DNA of 64,000 bases, taken from Treponema sp. (GTDB lineage: Bacteria; Spirochaetota; Spirochaetia; Treponematales; Treponemataceae). The position numbers and the translations under genes are program-made. How positions within the stretch are numbered: position 1 is the stretch's first letter; each line of letters starts with the position of its first letter. Where the stretch lies: assembly GCA_016281495.1 (NCBI GenBank), contig JAEEIU010000027.1, positions 119,562 to 183,561 on the forward strand, read 5' to 3'. Positions 8,542 to 17,464 of the stretch are shown in pieces. The notes under the pieces are model-generated. The model saw only the letters and a list, made by a program, of their open reading frames with translations, did not search any database and was not told the origin of the DNA.

Positions 8542-9537
8542 CTAGAATTTATACATTCCCTGAATCGAAAGATAAAAGCCACCGTCATAATCTTCTTTGG
8601 TCCTTAAACCATTTGATGAAACCATCTTCTCCCCTGCAAAAGCATAGCCTGCACGCACACCGATGGCCGTCGCACTGATTTCTCCATAGGCACAAAAATA
8701 ATTGTATTTTACAGAATTATCAATGTCAATCCTGAACTTATCAACATTATGTGATATGCCTGCCGAGATGCTGAAGTAATCTTTAAATGGCCCCTCTTTA
8801 ATCGGATAACAGCAGAGAGCCGCGTCAAAGTTAATGTCAGCCGGTAAATCAAAACCTGCGAGCGATGCCTCTCCCTTTATGCGGAACATGTTCTCTGGGA
8901 ACAAGACGAACCTTGCATCCGGAAGCCCTATCCATTCAAACTCCGTGCTGAAGTAATTTCCTGAATATGTAAAATACAACATGGGAAGGGGAACGACAAA
9001 AATATCAAAGTCCTTGATTGTTATTCCCGTATCGGTAGCCGCAAGTCCTCCGCCAAAAACAAGGGACATTGAATCCGTGTCAATGAACTTTCGTCCGTAC
9101 ATCAAAAGTCCCTCAAAGTTCTTGTAGCTTTCAAAGGGATTTGCACCCCTGCCGTCAATTTTCAGAATGAATGAATTTTTGCCGCTTACAACTTTACCAA
9201 AAAGCCCCAGCTTGTGGAAATTCGTTTCATCATATCCTTCAATGCCTTCCGAGAATATGTCCTGGGCATATGAAATCCTGGTTGTAATTAAATCCGGCAT
9301 ATTTGAGGAACTTCCCTCACCTTTTTCCAACATGAACTGTAATGAGCCTGATGGACTAAAAAGATAATTGTCTCCGTCAATATGAAGCATCCTGAACCCC
9401 GCAACCGGCACAACATGAAATTTGATGTCTTCATTTCCAGAATCCTGAGCATCTGAATGCTGCGCATTCGCCCCAAAGACAAATCCCGCCGCCATAAGCA
9501 AGGCAAGACATCCTTTTTTCAGATTGAATCTTTTCAT
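8542..9537 (-). CDS. Outer-membrane beta-barrel-like protein
   Basis: 331 residues with signal peptide MKRFNLKKGCLALLMAAG ending at ANAQ. The mature part is made of amphipathic alternating strands (for example FSTEFEWIGLPDARFVLF, YFSISAGISHNVDKFRIDI) and ends FYLSIQGMYKF, with the terminal Phe of outer-membrane proteins. First gene of the TetR-controlled operon, with AAGGAG before the ATG. Perhaps a pore for the substrate or inducer of the downstream hydrolase; that is inference only. Confidence 0.72.
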   Translation of the reverse strand: MKRFNLKKGCLALLMAAGFVFGANAQHSDAQDSGNEDIKFHVVPVAGFRMLHIDGDNYLFSPSGSLQFMLEKGEGSSSNMPDLITTRISYAQDIFSEGIEGYDETNFHKLGLFGKVVSGKNSFILKIDGRGANPFESYKNFEGLLMYGRKFIDTDSMSLVFGGGLAATDTGITIKDFDIFVVPLPMLYFTYSGNYFSTEFEWIGLPDARFVLFPENMFRIKGEASLAGFDLPADINFDAALCCYPIKEGPFKDYFSISAGISHNVDKFRIDIDNSVKYNYFCAYGEISATAIGVRAGYAFAGEKMVSSNGLRTKEDYDGGFYLSIQGMYKF

Positions 9538-9577
9538 TTTCTATCTCCTTCTTTCATCTTGTGTTATTGATGAATTC

Positions 9578-9598
9578 TTACTTAACACTGTTAAGTTA
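9578..9598. promoter_or_regulatory. Operator 1: palindrome for the TetR regulator
   Basis: Core CTTAACACTGTTAAG (9581-9595) is a perfect palindrome about C9588. It lies downstream of the -10 box of the minus-strand promoter. Same half-site (CTTAACA) as operator 2, with centres 43 bp apart, about four helical turns. Confidence 0.7.
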
Positions 9599-9608
9599 TC
9601 TTAACGCA

Positions 9609-9637
9609 AATATAACACCTTATCTTAACACTGTCAA
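9609..9637 (-). promoter_or_regulatory. Promoter of the TetR-controlled operon
   Basis: Minus-strand TTGACA (9637-9632), exactly 17 bp, TATATT (9614-9609). The -35 box and part of the spacer sit inside the palindrome at 9620-9642, and the palindrome at 9578-9598 lies just past the predicted start point. Confidence 0.75.
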
Positions 9638-9642
9638 GATAA
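9620..9642. promoter_or_regulatory. Operator 2: palindrome overlapping the -35 box
   Basis: TTATCTTAACA, central C9631, TGTCAAGATAA: a 23-bp palindrome with one mismatched pair. It covers the -35 box of the minus-strand promoter, so bound repressor would block RNA polymerase. It might also affect the divergent deoD promoter 30 bp away. Confidence 0.7.
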
Positions 9643-9672
9643 ATTTAAAAAATTCTTTCAATTTTTTATTCT

Positions 9673-9701
9673 TTGCATAATATCCTTTTCCATGTTATAC
9701 T
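9673..9701 (+). promoter_or_regulatory. Promoter of deoD, leaderless arrangement
   Basis: TTGCAT (9673-9678), 17-bp spacer, extended TG, TATACT (9696-9701), then only seven bases to the ATG at 9709, with no Shine-Dalgarno sequence. Confidence 0.7.
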
Positions 9702-9708
9702 TTATCCT

Positions 9709-10410
9709 ATGAGTACACATATCAATGCACCCGATGGTGCCATAGCGGAGGCAGTATTGCTTCCCGGTGACCCGCTTAGGGCCAAGTTTATTGCAGAGAC
9801 TTTCCTCAAGGACATCCACTGCTACAATGAAGTACGTGGAATGTATGGCTTTACAGGAACCTACAATGGAAAAAAGGTCTCCGTCCAGGGAACTGGAATG
9901 GGACAGCCCTCGATTTCAATTTATGTAAACGAACTGTTCCGTTTCTATGGAGTACAAAAAGCCATTCGTGTGGGAACATGCGGAGCGGTACAAAAGGACA
10001 TTGCTTTGCGTGACGTGATCCTTGCACAGGGGGCATGCACTGATTCTGCAATCAATACCAGAAGGTTCAAGGGAATGCATTATGCTCCGATAGCTGACTT
10101 TTCACTCCTTTCTACCGCACACAAAAAGGCAGTTGAACTCGGCCTTAACGTAAAGGTAGGCCTATGTGTTTCAAGCGACGTTTTCTATGACGACGATGCA
10201 AGCTGGAAGCTCTGGGCCGAATATGGTGCTCTGGGAATTGAAATGGAAGCGTCCGAACTTTATACGCTGGCAGCAAAATACAAACGACAGGCACTTGCAA
10301 TCCTGACGGTAAGCGACCACATTCTTCTTGGAGGGGAAACCACAGCAGAGGAAAGGCAGACTTCGTTTACCAACATGATCAAAGTAGCTCTTGAAACAGC
10401 AACCGCCTGA
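9709..10410 (+). CDS. deoD: Purine-nucleoside phosphorylase, DeoD type
   Basis: 233 residues, the normal hexameric PNP length. It phosphorolyses purine (deoxy)nucleosides to base plus (deoxy)ribose-1-phosphate in salvage. Family blocks: [52 protein letters not shown], the substrate-binding [12 protein letters not shown] and catalytic Asp in [11 protein letters not shown]. The ATG at 9709 matches the canonical N-terminus; an upstream TTG at 9673 lies in the -35 box. One base separates its stop from the next gene, so the DNA methyltransferase is probably co-transcribed. Confidence 0.95.
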   Translation: MSTHINAPDGAIAEAVLLPGDPLRAKFIAETFLKDIHCYNEVRGMYGFTGTYNGKKVSVQGTGMGQPSISIYVNELFRFYGVQKAIRVGTCGAVQKDIALRDVILAQGACTDSAINTRRFKGMHYAPIADFSLLSTAHKKAVELGLNVKVGLCVSSDVFYDDDASWKLWAEYGALGIEMEASELYTLAAKYKRQALAILTVSDHILLGGETTAEERQTSFTNMIKVALETATA

Positions 10411-10411
10411 C

Positions 10412-11347
10412 ATGCCGGAACACAAAGCAAAAAACAACAGGACGCTCATGCTTGAAGAAAGTGAAATACCGTCTTTAAGGGAGCGTCTTTTGACAATCAA
10501 CAGCATATCACATGATACATCCGTCTTGAACAAAACCCTGAACGGCGACATGCTTCAGATGATTGAATATGTGCCGGACAGTTTTGCGGATTTAATCATA
10601 ATCGACCCGCCATATAATCTTTCAAAGGATTTTAACGGACTCAAATTCAACTCAAGGAACGAAAGCTCATACGAGGAATATCTTGACTCATGGTTTCCCA
10701 GCGTTTGCAGGAAGCTTAAGCCAGATGGAAGCCTTTACATATGCTGCGACTGGAAATGTACTTCAAGCATTCAGCGTGCAGTTGAAAAGGAGCTTCATGT
10801 ATTGAACCGCATAACATGGCAAAGGGAAAAAGGACGTGGTGCAAAATCAAACTGGAAAAATTCCATGGAAGACATTTGGTTTGCGGTAAAGAATCCAGAC
10901 TCATATTATTTTGATGTTGAAGCCGTAAAGCAAAAACGCAGGGTTCTCGCACCGTACAAAGTAAACGGAGCACCCAAAGACTGGAAGGAAGAGGAAAAGG
11001 GAAATTTCCGCATGACCTGCCCTTCTAATTTCTGGGATGACATAAGCGTTCCATTCTGGTCCATGCCGGAAAATACCGACCATCCGACTCAAAAACCGGA
11101 AAAGCTCTATGCAAAACTCATACTTGCATCGTGCCCCAAGGGCGGCACAGTATTCGATCCTTTTCTTGGAAGCGGAACCTCCAGTGTAACGGCAAAAAAA
11201 CTCGGACGGAATTATTGCGGAATTGAACTTAACGAGGAGTATTGCCTTTGGGCGGAAAAGCGCCTGGAAATTGCGGAAACGGACAAGGAAATCCAGGGGT
11301 ATCATGATGGTGTTTTCTGGGAAAGGAACACGAAGCTTGCAACCTGA
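10412..11347 (+). CDS. Orphan DNA (amino) methyltransferase, beta class
   Basis: About 311 residues. Catalytic motif DPPYNLSKDF comes first, a variable target-recognition stretch follows, and the SAM-binding motifs HPTQKP and FDPFLGSGTSS come last; this order is that of beta-class N6-adenine or N4-cytosine methyltransferases. No restriction endonuclease gene is adjacent, so it is probably a solitary methylase. Recognition sequence cannot be deduced. The start is uncertain: ATG 10412 (chosen), TTG 10391 inside deoD, or ATG 10448; none has a strong ribosome-binding site, and translation may be coupled to deoD. Confidence 0.88.
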   Translation: MPEHKAKNNRTLMLEESEIPSLRERLLTINSISHDTSVLNKTLNGDMLQMIEYVPDSFADLIIIDPPYNLSKDFNGLKFNSRNESSYEEYLDSWFPSVCRKLKPDGSLYICCDWKCTSSIQRAVEKELHVLNRITWQREKGRGAKSNWKNSMEDIWFAVKNPDSYYFDVEAVKQKRRVLAPYKVNGAPKDWKEEEKGNFRMTCPSNFWDDISVPFWSMPENTDHPTQKPEKLYAKLILASCPKGGTVFDPFLGSGTSSVTAKKLGRNYCGIELNEEYCLWAEKRLEIAETDKEIQGYHDGVFWERNTKLAT

Positions 11348-11361
11348 CATGTCCTTAACCC

Positions 11362-11390
11362 TTGAAAAATAAACGATAAAGTTGTAGACT
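11362..11390 (+). promoter_or_regulatory. Candidate promoter for the sugar-nucleotide genes
   Basis: TTGAAA (11362-11367), 17 bp, TAGACT (11385-11390). The predicted ~60-nt leader contains GGGACA (11403-11408) facing TGTCCC (11433-11438), a possible 5' hairpin of unknown role. Confidence 0.4.
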
Positions 11391-11458
11391 TTAAAAAATA
11401 CCGGGACAACACAAGGTATTTTAATAAGATACTGTCCCTATGATATTGGAGTAAGAAT

Positions 11459-12367
11459 ATGAAACCAACATTAGTTGTACTTGCGGCCGGAATGGGCAGC
11501 CGCTATGGTGGAGTCAAGCAAATTGATTCTGTAGGTCAGAACGGAGAATGTCTTTTGGATTTCTCTGCCTATGATGCACAAAAATGTGGATTCGGTAAAA
11601 TTGTTTATATAATCAGACAGGATATAGAAAAGGATTTCCGCGAACGTCACTTTGACCGTGTTGCAAAGAATTTCAACGCTGAATACGTTTTCCAGACACC
11701 GACAAGCCTTTTGACACAGGAAGAGGTTTCAAGGGTTGCAGCAAGAGAAAAACCCTGGGGAACAATCCATGCCGTTCTTTGTGCGGAAAGTGCAGTTCAG
11801 ACGCCATTTGCAGTAATCAACAGCGATGACTATTATGGACGCGATGCATTCAAAACCTTGGGACGCTATCTTTCTGACATAGATGTTTTTTCAACTGAGC
11901 ATGCAATGGTAGGCTATGTTCTTGGAAACACAATGAGCAAGTCCGGAAGCGTAAGCCGTGGTGTATGTACGGTAAAGGACGGATATCTTGAATCTATCGT
12001 GGAAAACACAAAAATCGCCTACGAGGGAGACAGGATCATAAGCGACTTGAACGGCCAGAAAATTTCCATGACAGGAAAAGAATGGGTCAGCATGAACCTC
12101 TTTGCATTCAGCTTAAAGGCATTTGAGGGCTTCCATGAATACTGGGAAAACTTTAAGAAGACTTCCCTTGATCAAAGCAAGGCTGAAGCCCTTCTTCCTG
12201 TTGCCGCATCAGACATCGTACATAAGGGAGAGGGAAAAATCAAATTCTTCTCTTCAACAGAACGCTGGTTCGGCATGACATATCCTCAGGACAAGGAAAT
12301 CGTAAAGCAGGAAATCGCCAAGAAGATCGAGCAGAAATATTATCCCGAGAAGCTGTGGAAACTGTAA
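11459..12367 (+). CDS. NDP-sugar nucleotidyltransferase family protein
   Basis: 302 residues, cytoplasmic. N-terminal LVVLAAGMGSRYGGVKQID is the nucleotide-binding signature of sugar-phosphate nucleotidyltransferases, with the metal-binding Asp pair in FAVINSDDYYG. These enzymes join a sugar-1-phosphate to an NTP. The partner gene four bases downstream is mannose-6-phosphate isomerase, which suggests mannose or a related hexose, but the sequence is not a classic ManC and the substrate stays open. GGAG precedes the ATG. Confidence 0.82.
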   Translation: MKPTLVVLAAGMGSRYGGVKQIDSVGQNGECLLDFSAYDAQKCGFGKIVYIIRQDIEKDFRERHFDRVAKNFNAEYVFQTPTSLLTQEEVSRVAAREKPWGTIHAVLCAESAVQTPFAVINSDDYYGRDAFKTLGRYLSDIDVFSTEHAMVGYVLGNTMSKSGSVSRGVCTVKDGYLESIVENTKIAYEGDRIISDLNGQKISMTGKEWVSMNLFAFSLKAFEGFHEYWENFKKTSLDQSKAEALLPVAASDIVHKGEGKIKFFSSTERWFGMTYPQDKEIVKQEIAKKIEQKYYPEKLWKL

Positions 12368-12371
12368 TAGA

Positions 12372-13172
12372 ATGTTAAAGCTCGATCCAATTGTTTCTAC
12401 AAAAATCTGGGGCTACGAACTCTGGAAGGCATCAACGCATGAAAACGGCTGCCAGAAGGAGTTCATGGATTTTGCTCAGGGTGATTATCCTCTTCTTGTA
12501 AAAGTGATACAAGCCGATGACGTGCTTAGCATTCAGGTTCATCCAGATGACAAAAAGGCAAAGGAACTTGAAGATTGCCGTGGCAAAACTGAATGCTGGT
12601 ATGTCCTTGAGGCCAAGGAAGATGCCAGACTCATCTATGGCATGAACAAGGAATACACTCCGGAAGAAATCAAAGAAGCAGTCAAAAACAATACCCTTGA
12701 ATCATTTGTAAGGTCAGTTCCAGTTAAGGCAGGAGACTTTGCATATATTCCCGCAGGAACTGTACACGCCATAGGCCCCGGGCTTCGTCTTTTGGAAGTC
12801 CAGCAGTCAAGCGACATTACTTACAGGCTGTATGACTGGGGTCGCGGAAGGGAATGCCATTTGGAAAAAGCCGTTTCATGCATAAAGAATCTGGATGCAC
12901 AGGAAATAATTCAATTTGACAAAACCTTTGAATGTCCATATTTCACCCTGGAAAAATTCAAAACAGAACCAAGCAGAAAAGAAACTGTAAAATGCCGTGA
13001 GACAAGCGGACCATCTTCTGTGGCACTTTTGTTTGTCCTTGATGGAGAAGGAACAATCAACGGAGAGAAAGCTCAAAAAGAGGATGTCTTTGCATTCAGG
13101 GATGGTGAGTCTTTTCTGGCAGAAGGCAACTTAACGCTGATGAAAATCATTCCCGGGGCAATAGAGCAATAA
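12372..13172 (+). CDS. manA: Mannose-6-phosphate isomerase, class I (short type)
   Basis: 266 residues, matching the short (Bacillus-type) class I enzymes that interconvert fructose-6-P and mannose-6-P. Zinc ligands are visible: Gln/His in SIQVHPDD, Glu in GKTECWYVL and His in GTVHAIGPG, within a cupin fold; QQSSDITYRLYDWGR is the conserved active-site strand. Four bases after the nucleotidyltransferase, so one transcript; the pair would feed NDP-hexose for surface glycans. Confidence 0.92.
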   Translation: MLKLDPIVSTKIWGYELWKASTHENGCQKEFMDFAQGDYPLLVKVIQADDVLSIQVHPDDKKAKELEDCRGKTECWYVLEAKEDARLIYGMNKEYTPEEIKEAVKNNTLESFVRSVPVKAGDFAYIPAGTVHAIGPGLRLLEVQQSSDITYRLYDWGRGRECHLEKAVSCIKNLDAQEIIQFDKTFECPYFTLEKFKTEPSRKETVKCRETSGPSSVALLFVLDGEGTINGEKAQKEDVFAFRDGESFLAEGNLTLMKIIPGAIEQ

Positions 13173-13195
13173 CACATTACCCCGTTTGAATCCAA

Positions 13196-13933
13196 TCATT
13201 TCAACAGATCCTGCACAAGGCATTCAACCGCATATTCAACTGTTTCAGGATAAAGACCCACCAGTTCATGCTTATCGTACGAACCGTTGTCATCGATTGT
13301 TCCTGTTTCGGAAAGACCCGTATACTTTTTGTGGAATATCTTCTGTCCTTCTGAGTCATAGATATAGACATTCATCGTGCTTCGTGCATGAATATAATTA
13401 TCATGAAGTCCGCTCGGCACCTTCTGCTTATAAAAGCTGAAATCCACAAACATCATTCCGCCTGCTCCAAGTTCCTGCGCCAGAGACCTGTATTTTTTTC
13501 CGCTCATGTAATCCTGTATCTTCAACCCACTTGCAGGAACATCCGTTTCCAGACTGGACAAAAACATCTTTGACAATTTCTGATATTCATCATTGCTTGA
13601 TATTTTTTCAGCATCAACAGTTTCAATTCCGGCCTCATCAAGAGCATCCATAATTGTCTTGTATGCAGAGTCGATTCTGTCCTGAACAGTATAAAGTTCC
13701 GGGTTTTCCTGATTTGCTTTTTTTAACAGGGTTCCGGGCAATGAATCATCAACTGCATTTGAGCTTACAGCCTGAGGGTCATACCACGGTAACGACGGAT
13801 TACTGTAAACAGTGAGGACTGCAATCGGAGAACATGCATTCAAATCAAACTGGATGGACTTGCATGAAAACACTGTCACAGCAAGCGCTCCAGCCAACAT
13901 GGCAAACATTATCTTGAACGAAACCTTTCTCAT
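13196..13933 (-). CDS. Hypothetical lipoprotein
   Basis: 245 residues. The N-terminus MRKVSFKIMFAMLAGALAV leads to VFSC, a lipobox. The ATG at 13933 is preferred because AGGAG sits six bases upstream, while the alternative ATG at 13939 abuts that site. The body contains an alternating-strand region (GGMMFVDFSFYKQKV, STMNVYIYDSEGQKIFHK) but no family I recognise. It is the last gene of the FHA-phosphatase-kinase-regulator unit, 21 bases after the pseudo-receiver gene, so it may be a target or accessory of that pathway. Confidence 0.75.
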   Translation of the reverse strand: MRKVSFKIMFAMLAGALAVTVFSCKSIQFDLNACSPIAVLTVYSNPSLPWYDPQAVSSNAVDDSLPGTLLKKANQENPELYTVQDRIDSAYKTIMDALDEAGIETVDAEKISSNDEYQKLSKMFLSSLETDVPASGLKIQDYMSGKKYRSLAQELGAGGMMFVDFSFYKQKVPSGLHDNYIHARSTMNVYIYDSEGQKIFHKKYTGLSETGTIDDNGSYDKHELVGLYPETVEYAVECLVQDLLK

Positions 13934-13954
13934 AATCATCTCCTAATGATATAT

Positions 13955-14740
13955 CTATTTAAAATCAACTTTATATTGGACAGGCAGCTTCAGAAAATCC
14001 CTTACACTGAAATCCTTGTCAATTAGTTTTCTTTTTGCCGCACTGAACATGTATTTGTTTTTTCCTGTACGTATTATCTGCATCCTATATTGGAAGCAGT
14101 TGTAGAATGACTGCCTCAAGTTTGAAACATAGGTATATAGTTTTTGTACGCAGGCATCGTCATTCCTATTCCACAGAGAAATGCATATATCAGAGACAGA
14201 CATGCTTTTGTTCCTGTTTTTCCAGAAGAAGATCAAAAGCTCAAGGCGTGAATCCTGTATTCCGATTTCTTTTGCAAGACTTATCAGTTTCTCCTCTGAC
14301 TCAACATCATCCTCTTCTTTTTTATCCGCACCTCCAAACAACAAAGCCTGCATGGAAGGATTTATGTTAAGCCACATGAACAATTGTCTGTAGATTTCTG
14401 ACAATTCAATTGAAGTGGAAAACGGATGATACTTTAAAATTGAATTTTCCCAATATGCGCTTCTGTTTATTGGGGGAAGCAAAGGATCATTGTAAAAAAT
14501 GAACGGTATTTTTTTGTCCTTTAGCAAGCCCGCCATGGATTCGTAAGGATTATATGTTACGGTAGAAAAAGCATAATAGGAGCATATCAGCAAATCAATC
14601 CTTGACTTTTTGTTATCATCAAGGACTTCGATTAACTCAGGGATATCCTGTACCGCCGCACAAACATGATGCTGTTCCTCAAGTTTTGAACATATCTTAG
14701 CTGATTTATCCATGGACTCTGACAGAACAAGAATCACCAT
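13955..14740 (-). CDS. Pseudo-receiver/winged-helix (OmpR-like) regulator
   Basis: 261 residues. The N-terminal ~120 residues have the receiver pattern (MVILVLSES... DLLICSYYAF ... PFIFYND ... KYHPFS), but the acidic pair is SE, the phosphoacceptor Asp is Ser (LLICS) and the conserved Lys-Pro is altered to His-Pro, so aspartyl phosphorylation looks impossible. A Lys/Glu/Asp linker (about 137-150) leads to an OmpR-type winged helix (SVSDICISLW, QKLYTYVSNLRQSFY, IIRTGKNKYMF). Its start overlaps the kinase stop (TAATG). It may be the transcription output of the kinase upstream, through Ser/Thr phosphorylation; inferred. Confidence 0.75.
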   Translation of the reverse strand: MVILVLSESMDKSAKICSKLEEQHHVCAAVQDIPELIEVLDDNKKSRIDLLICSYYAFSTVTYNPYESMAGLLKDKKIPFIFYNDPLLPPINRSAYWENSILKYHPFSTSIELSEIYRQLFMWLNINPSMQALLFGGADKKEEDDVESEEKLISLAKEIGIQDSRLELLIFFWKNRNKSMSVSDICISLWNRNDDACVQKLYTYVSNLRQSFYNCFQYRMQIIRTGKNKYMFSAAKRKLIDKDFSVRDFLKLPVQYKVDFK

Positions 14741-16437
14741 TATTTTTCGTCCCCGATTTTTGCCTCAATTTTTTTCATCCTTGCGTTTATGTAAAGTTCA
14801 TCCTGATACCAGTCTATCAAGAGGCTGAAATATTCATCCTGGTATTCCTCTGACTTTATGTAAAGTTTATAGACATCACCGGTTTTAAGCGTATTCGGGT
14901 TGATTGTCCATAGGTCCTTTAACCCTTCATCAGTCTGAATCTTGCATGAGCATATGTTGGAGATGTCCTCCCCTGTCTCGTCATCCACGGCAGAAAGAGA
15001 AATCTTTATCTTGCGCTTCTCTGCCTTTAAATAATCCAGATCAAGGGAAACAGCATCATGATCAATCCTAAGATCCTTCCACCATACAGAAGGTCCGGCA
15101 GCTATCTTGATTCTGTAATCACCGTGCTTAAGGTAAACAGGTTTTATGGAAACAATTGTTGAGCCTGACTTATCCTTTTGGTTTTTGCTTGGAATAAAAT
15201 CCCTTTGTGAACCAGGGACATCAGGAATTGAATCATTGTCATTGTAATAGAAGAATACCCTGGCCGGTAAATCTGCCTTTACGCTTTTTGTCTCCGGCAT
15301 GCTCAAATTGATTGTAACAGGAGTATACCAGTGACGCAGTATTGTCTTGTGGAAAATTCCCTGTTTCCATGCAAACGAAAACAAGCCTACAAGTGCTGCT
15401 ATTGCCAATGCTGACAGTGCTGCAATTTTTGGAATACGGTTCTTTGGAGGAATTACCTCGTATCCATATTCATCTTTTGGATGATGCACCAGGGATATTG
15501 CCAGCTGAACCCTTACGTCATGATTGTCAAATGCCTTTATGTAGCTGTTAGATATTTTTGTAATCTTTGAGATGCTCGAATAACGTCTTTTAGGATTCAC
15601 CATCGTCATTTTCCTGATCATGTGGCGGATCTTTAACGGTATTTTTTCCCTTCCGTTTGATTTGGGAGGTTTTACGCATTTCATTTTCTTGAGCAGGGCC
15701 AGCTGTGCCTTTAGTGTTCCCTGAAACACATATGGCTTTCTTCCGTAAATCATTTCATACAGTGTAATGCCCATTGCATATATGTCCGCCCTTTTTGTCA
15801 CTTTCTCAGAAGGATCCATCTGCTCTGGTGCCATATAGGACAAAGTACCCACAGTAGATCCGGAAAGCGTCATGCCGACTCCACCATAAATGGACGGATC
15901 ATCTTTGTAAGCATCTTTTTTGTCTTCTTCACTTTCCTCCAGTTCCAGGCCTGCAATTCCAAAATCTGCAAGCTTGACTACTGTTTTTCTGGAAATCAGG
16001 ATATTTGCAGGTTTAATGTCCCTGTGAATTATATTGTGAAAATGAGCGACAGAAAGACCAAGACATGTATCGCGGAAAATAATCATAAGGACATTCAGCG
16101 GGATGTGCTTATCCTTGGACAGGAGCTTGTTCAATGACATGCCGTCAACATATTCAAGGACGAAATAATCTTTTTTCCTTCCGGTTCTTTCATCGGCTTC
16201 TTCCATGAACTCAAACGAACGGACTATATGTTCGCTTGTGAGCTTGTTCATTATTGATAGTTCCCTCTTGAACCTGTCTTTTGCATTGGTGGCTGAACGG
16301 CCGAATTTCAACTGCTTTATGACAACCATACGATCCAGGACAGGATCCTTTGCAAGATAAACGGCACCCATTCCACCTTCATCAAGAAAACGGATGTTCC
16401 TGTACTTACCGATATGACTTGGACATTCTCTTTCCAT
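14740..16437 (-). CDS. Hanks-type Ser/Thr protein kinase, single-pass membrane
   Basis: 565 residues. The kinase domain (about 10-285) is complete: LDEGGMGAVYLAKD glycine loop, VVIKQL lysine, catalytic IIHRDIKPANIL, ADFGIAG magnesium loop, SYMAPEQM, and DIYAMGITLYEMIYG. A basic juxtamembrane segment and one transmembrane helix (IAALSALAIAALVGLFSFAW, about residue 350) lead to a ~200-residue extracytoplasmic region rich in beta strands, without PASTA repeats. This is the PknB-like receptor layout with an unknown sensor. Preceded by its probable antagonist phosphatase and an FHA protein in the same transcript. Confidence 0.9.
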   Translation of the reverse strand: MERECPSHIGKYRNIRFLDEGGMGAVYLAKDPVLDRMVVIKQLKFGRSATNAKDRFKRELSIMNKLTSEHIVRSFEFMEEADERTGRKKDYFVLEYVDGMSLNKLLSKDKHIPLNVLMIIFRDTCLGLSVAHFHNIIHRDIKPANILISRKTVVKLADFGIAGLELEESEEDKKDAYKDDPSIYGGVGMTLSGSTVGTLSYMAPEQMDPSEKVTKRADIYAMGITLYEMIYGRKPYVFQGTLKAQLALLKKMKCVKPPKSNGREKIPLKIRHMIRKMTMVNPKRRYSSISKITKISNSYIKAFDNHDVRVQLAISLVHHPKDEYGYEVIPPKNRIPKIAALSALAIAALVGLFSFAWKQGIFHKTILRHWYTPVTINLSMPETKSVKADLPARVFFYYNDNDSIPDVPGSQRDFIPSKNQKDKSGSTIVSIKPVYLKHGDYRIKIAAGPSVWWKDLRIDHDAVSLDLDYLKAEKRKIKISLSAVDDETGEDISNICSCKIQTDEGLKDLWTINPNTLKTGDVYKLYIKSEEYQDEYFSLLIDWYQDELYINARMKKIEAKIGDEK

Positions 16438-16440
16438 AAA

Positions 16441-17463
16441 TTAATCCCCCAAAACAGAAACTATATCTGCTTCCACATTAAATGAACCGTCGGCATGAAC
16501 ATGAACAACATTCATCTGCATTGGATTATGAAACTGAATGTACTGTCCGCGCTGCCTTAGTGCATACCTGCCTTTTACAGGCCTGTGTCCACCAAACCAT
16601 ATAAAATGCTCTGCATCAGCATTTCCATTAAGTTTTTTTACCTGGGCACTTATTGAACCATCCTGTGCCTCTCCGTTATCCGTCCATGTAAAATTCAGGA
16701 TAACGGAATTGTTTTTTCTATAATCAATTATTTCCTTTCGTTCGTATGGCATGCATGGTTCTGCATGACTTACGGCAAAAGTCTTGAATAATCCGACAAT
16801 TGGAAGTGATTTCTCAAAAGAATTTAAAACATGAATCGTTGCCTGTGAGTATACTTTTTCAAGAAAATCATAGACCATCTGGCCTTCGTTTGCATATTTA
16901 TAAAACGCATAGTTTCCGTGGTCATTCTCATTAAGGATATTCTCGTGGTTGCCCTTTAAAAAATGGAAATTCTTTGGAAACTCTTTTTTCAGCATCATGA
17001 GGGGAAGCTCTGTTGCAAAACAGTCATGGATTTCCTCCCTCATCTCCGGACAGTCAATCTCACCCGCCTGCCAGGAGCGATAGGCTTTTTTCCATCGTTC
17101 TGCACATTTACCCGGAGTCTCAGCATGAAAACAGTCTCCCACACATAAAACCGTACAACGGTCTTCTGACATTGCCGTAAGGACATTGGGCTCAACTATA
17201 TCAGAATCAAGGAGCTTTAATAAAAAATCAGGTCTTGCATGCAAATCAGGCACCAGAATCACATCCTGCTCCAGAGACGAGAAATCCAAAAGTCCACCCG
17301 GAGTTTTTTTATAGGCTTTCGGGCGGTAATCGGGCAACTCATTTTCCAGAGCATTTATGGCACCGTCTGCAATCTTTATGATTTCATTTTCAGAAGGCAA
17401 TTCCGCCATGTCTTTAAATTTATCAAGAGATGAACGGAATTCCTTTAAATCCAAAGACCCCAT
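16441..17463 (-). CDS. PPP-family metallophosphatase
   Basis: 340 residues, cytoplasmic. Metal ligands follow the calcineurin-like order: Asp/His in VPDLHARPD (replacing the usual GDIHG), Asp in CVGDCFH, Asn/His in FLKGNHEN, His in VSHAEP and His in GGHRPVKG. All appear kept, so it should be active. It sits three bases before the Ser/Thr kinase gene and one base after the FHA gene; dephosphorylation of kinase targets is the natural guess. The atypical PDLHARPD motif suggests a divergent branch. Confidence 0.8.
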   Translation of the reverse strand: MGSLDLKEFRSSLDKFKDMAELPSENEIIKIADGAINALENELPDYRPKAYKKTPGGLLDFSSLEQDVILVPDLHARPDFLLKLLDSDIVEPNVLTAMSEDRCTVLCVGDCFHAETPGKCAERWKKAYRSWQAGEIDCPEMREEIHDCFATELPLMMLKKEFPKNFHFLKGNHENILNENDHGNYAFYKYANEGQMVYDFLEKVYSQATIHVLNSFEKSLPIVGLFKTFAVSHAEPCMPYERKEIIDYRKNNSVILNFTWTDNGEAQDGSISAQVKKLNGNADAEHFIWFGGHRPVKGRYALRQRGQYIQFHNPMQMNVVHVHADGSFNVEADIVSVLGD

Positions 17464-17464
17464 C

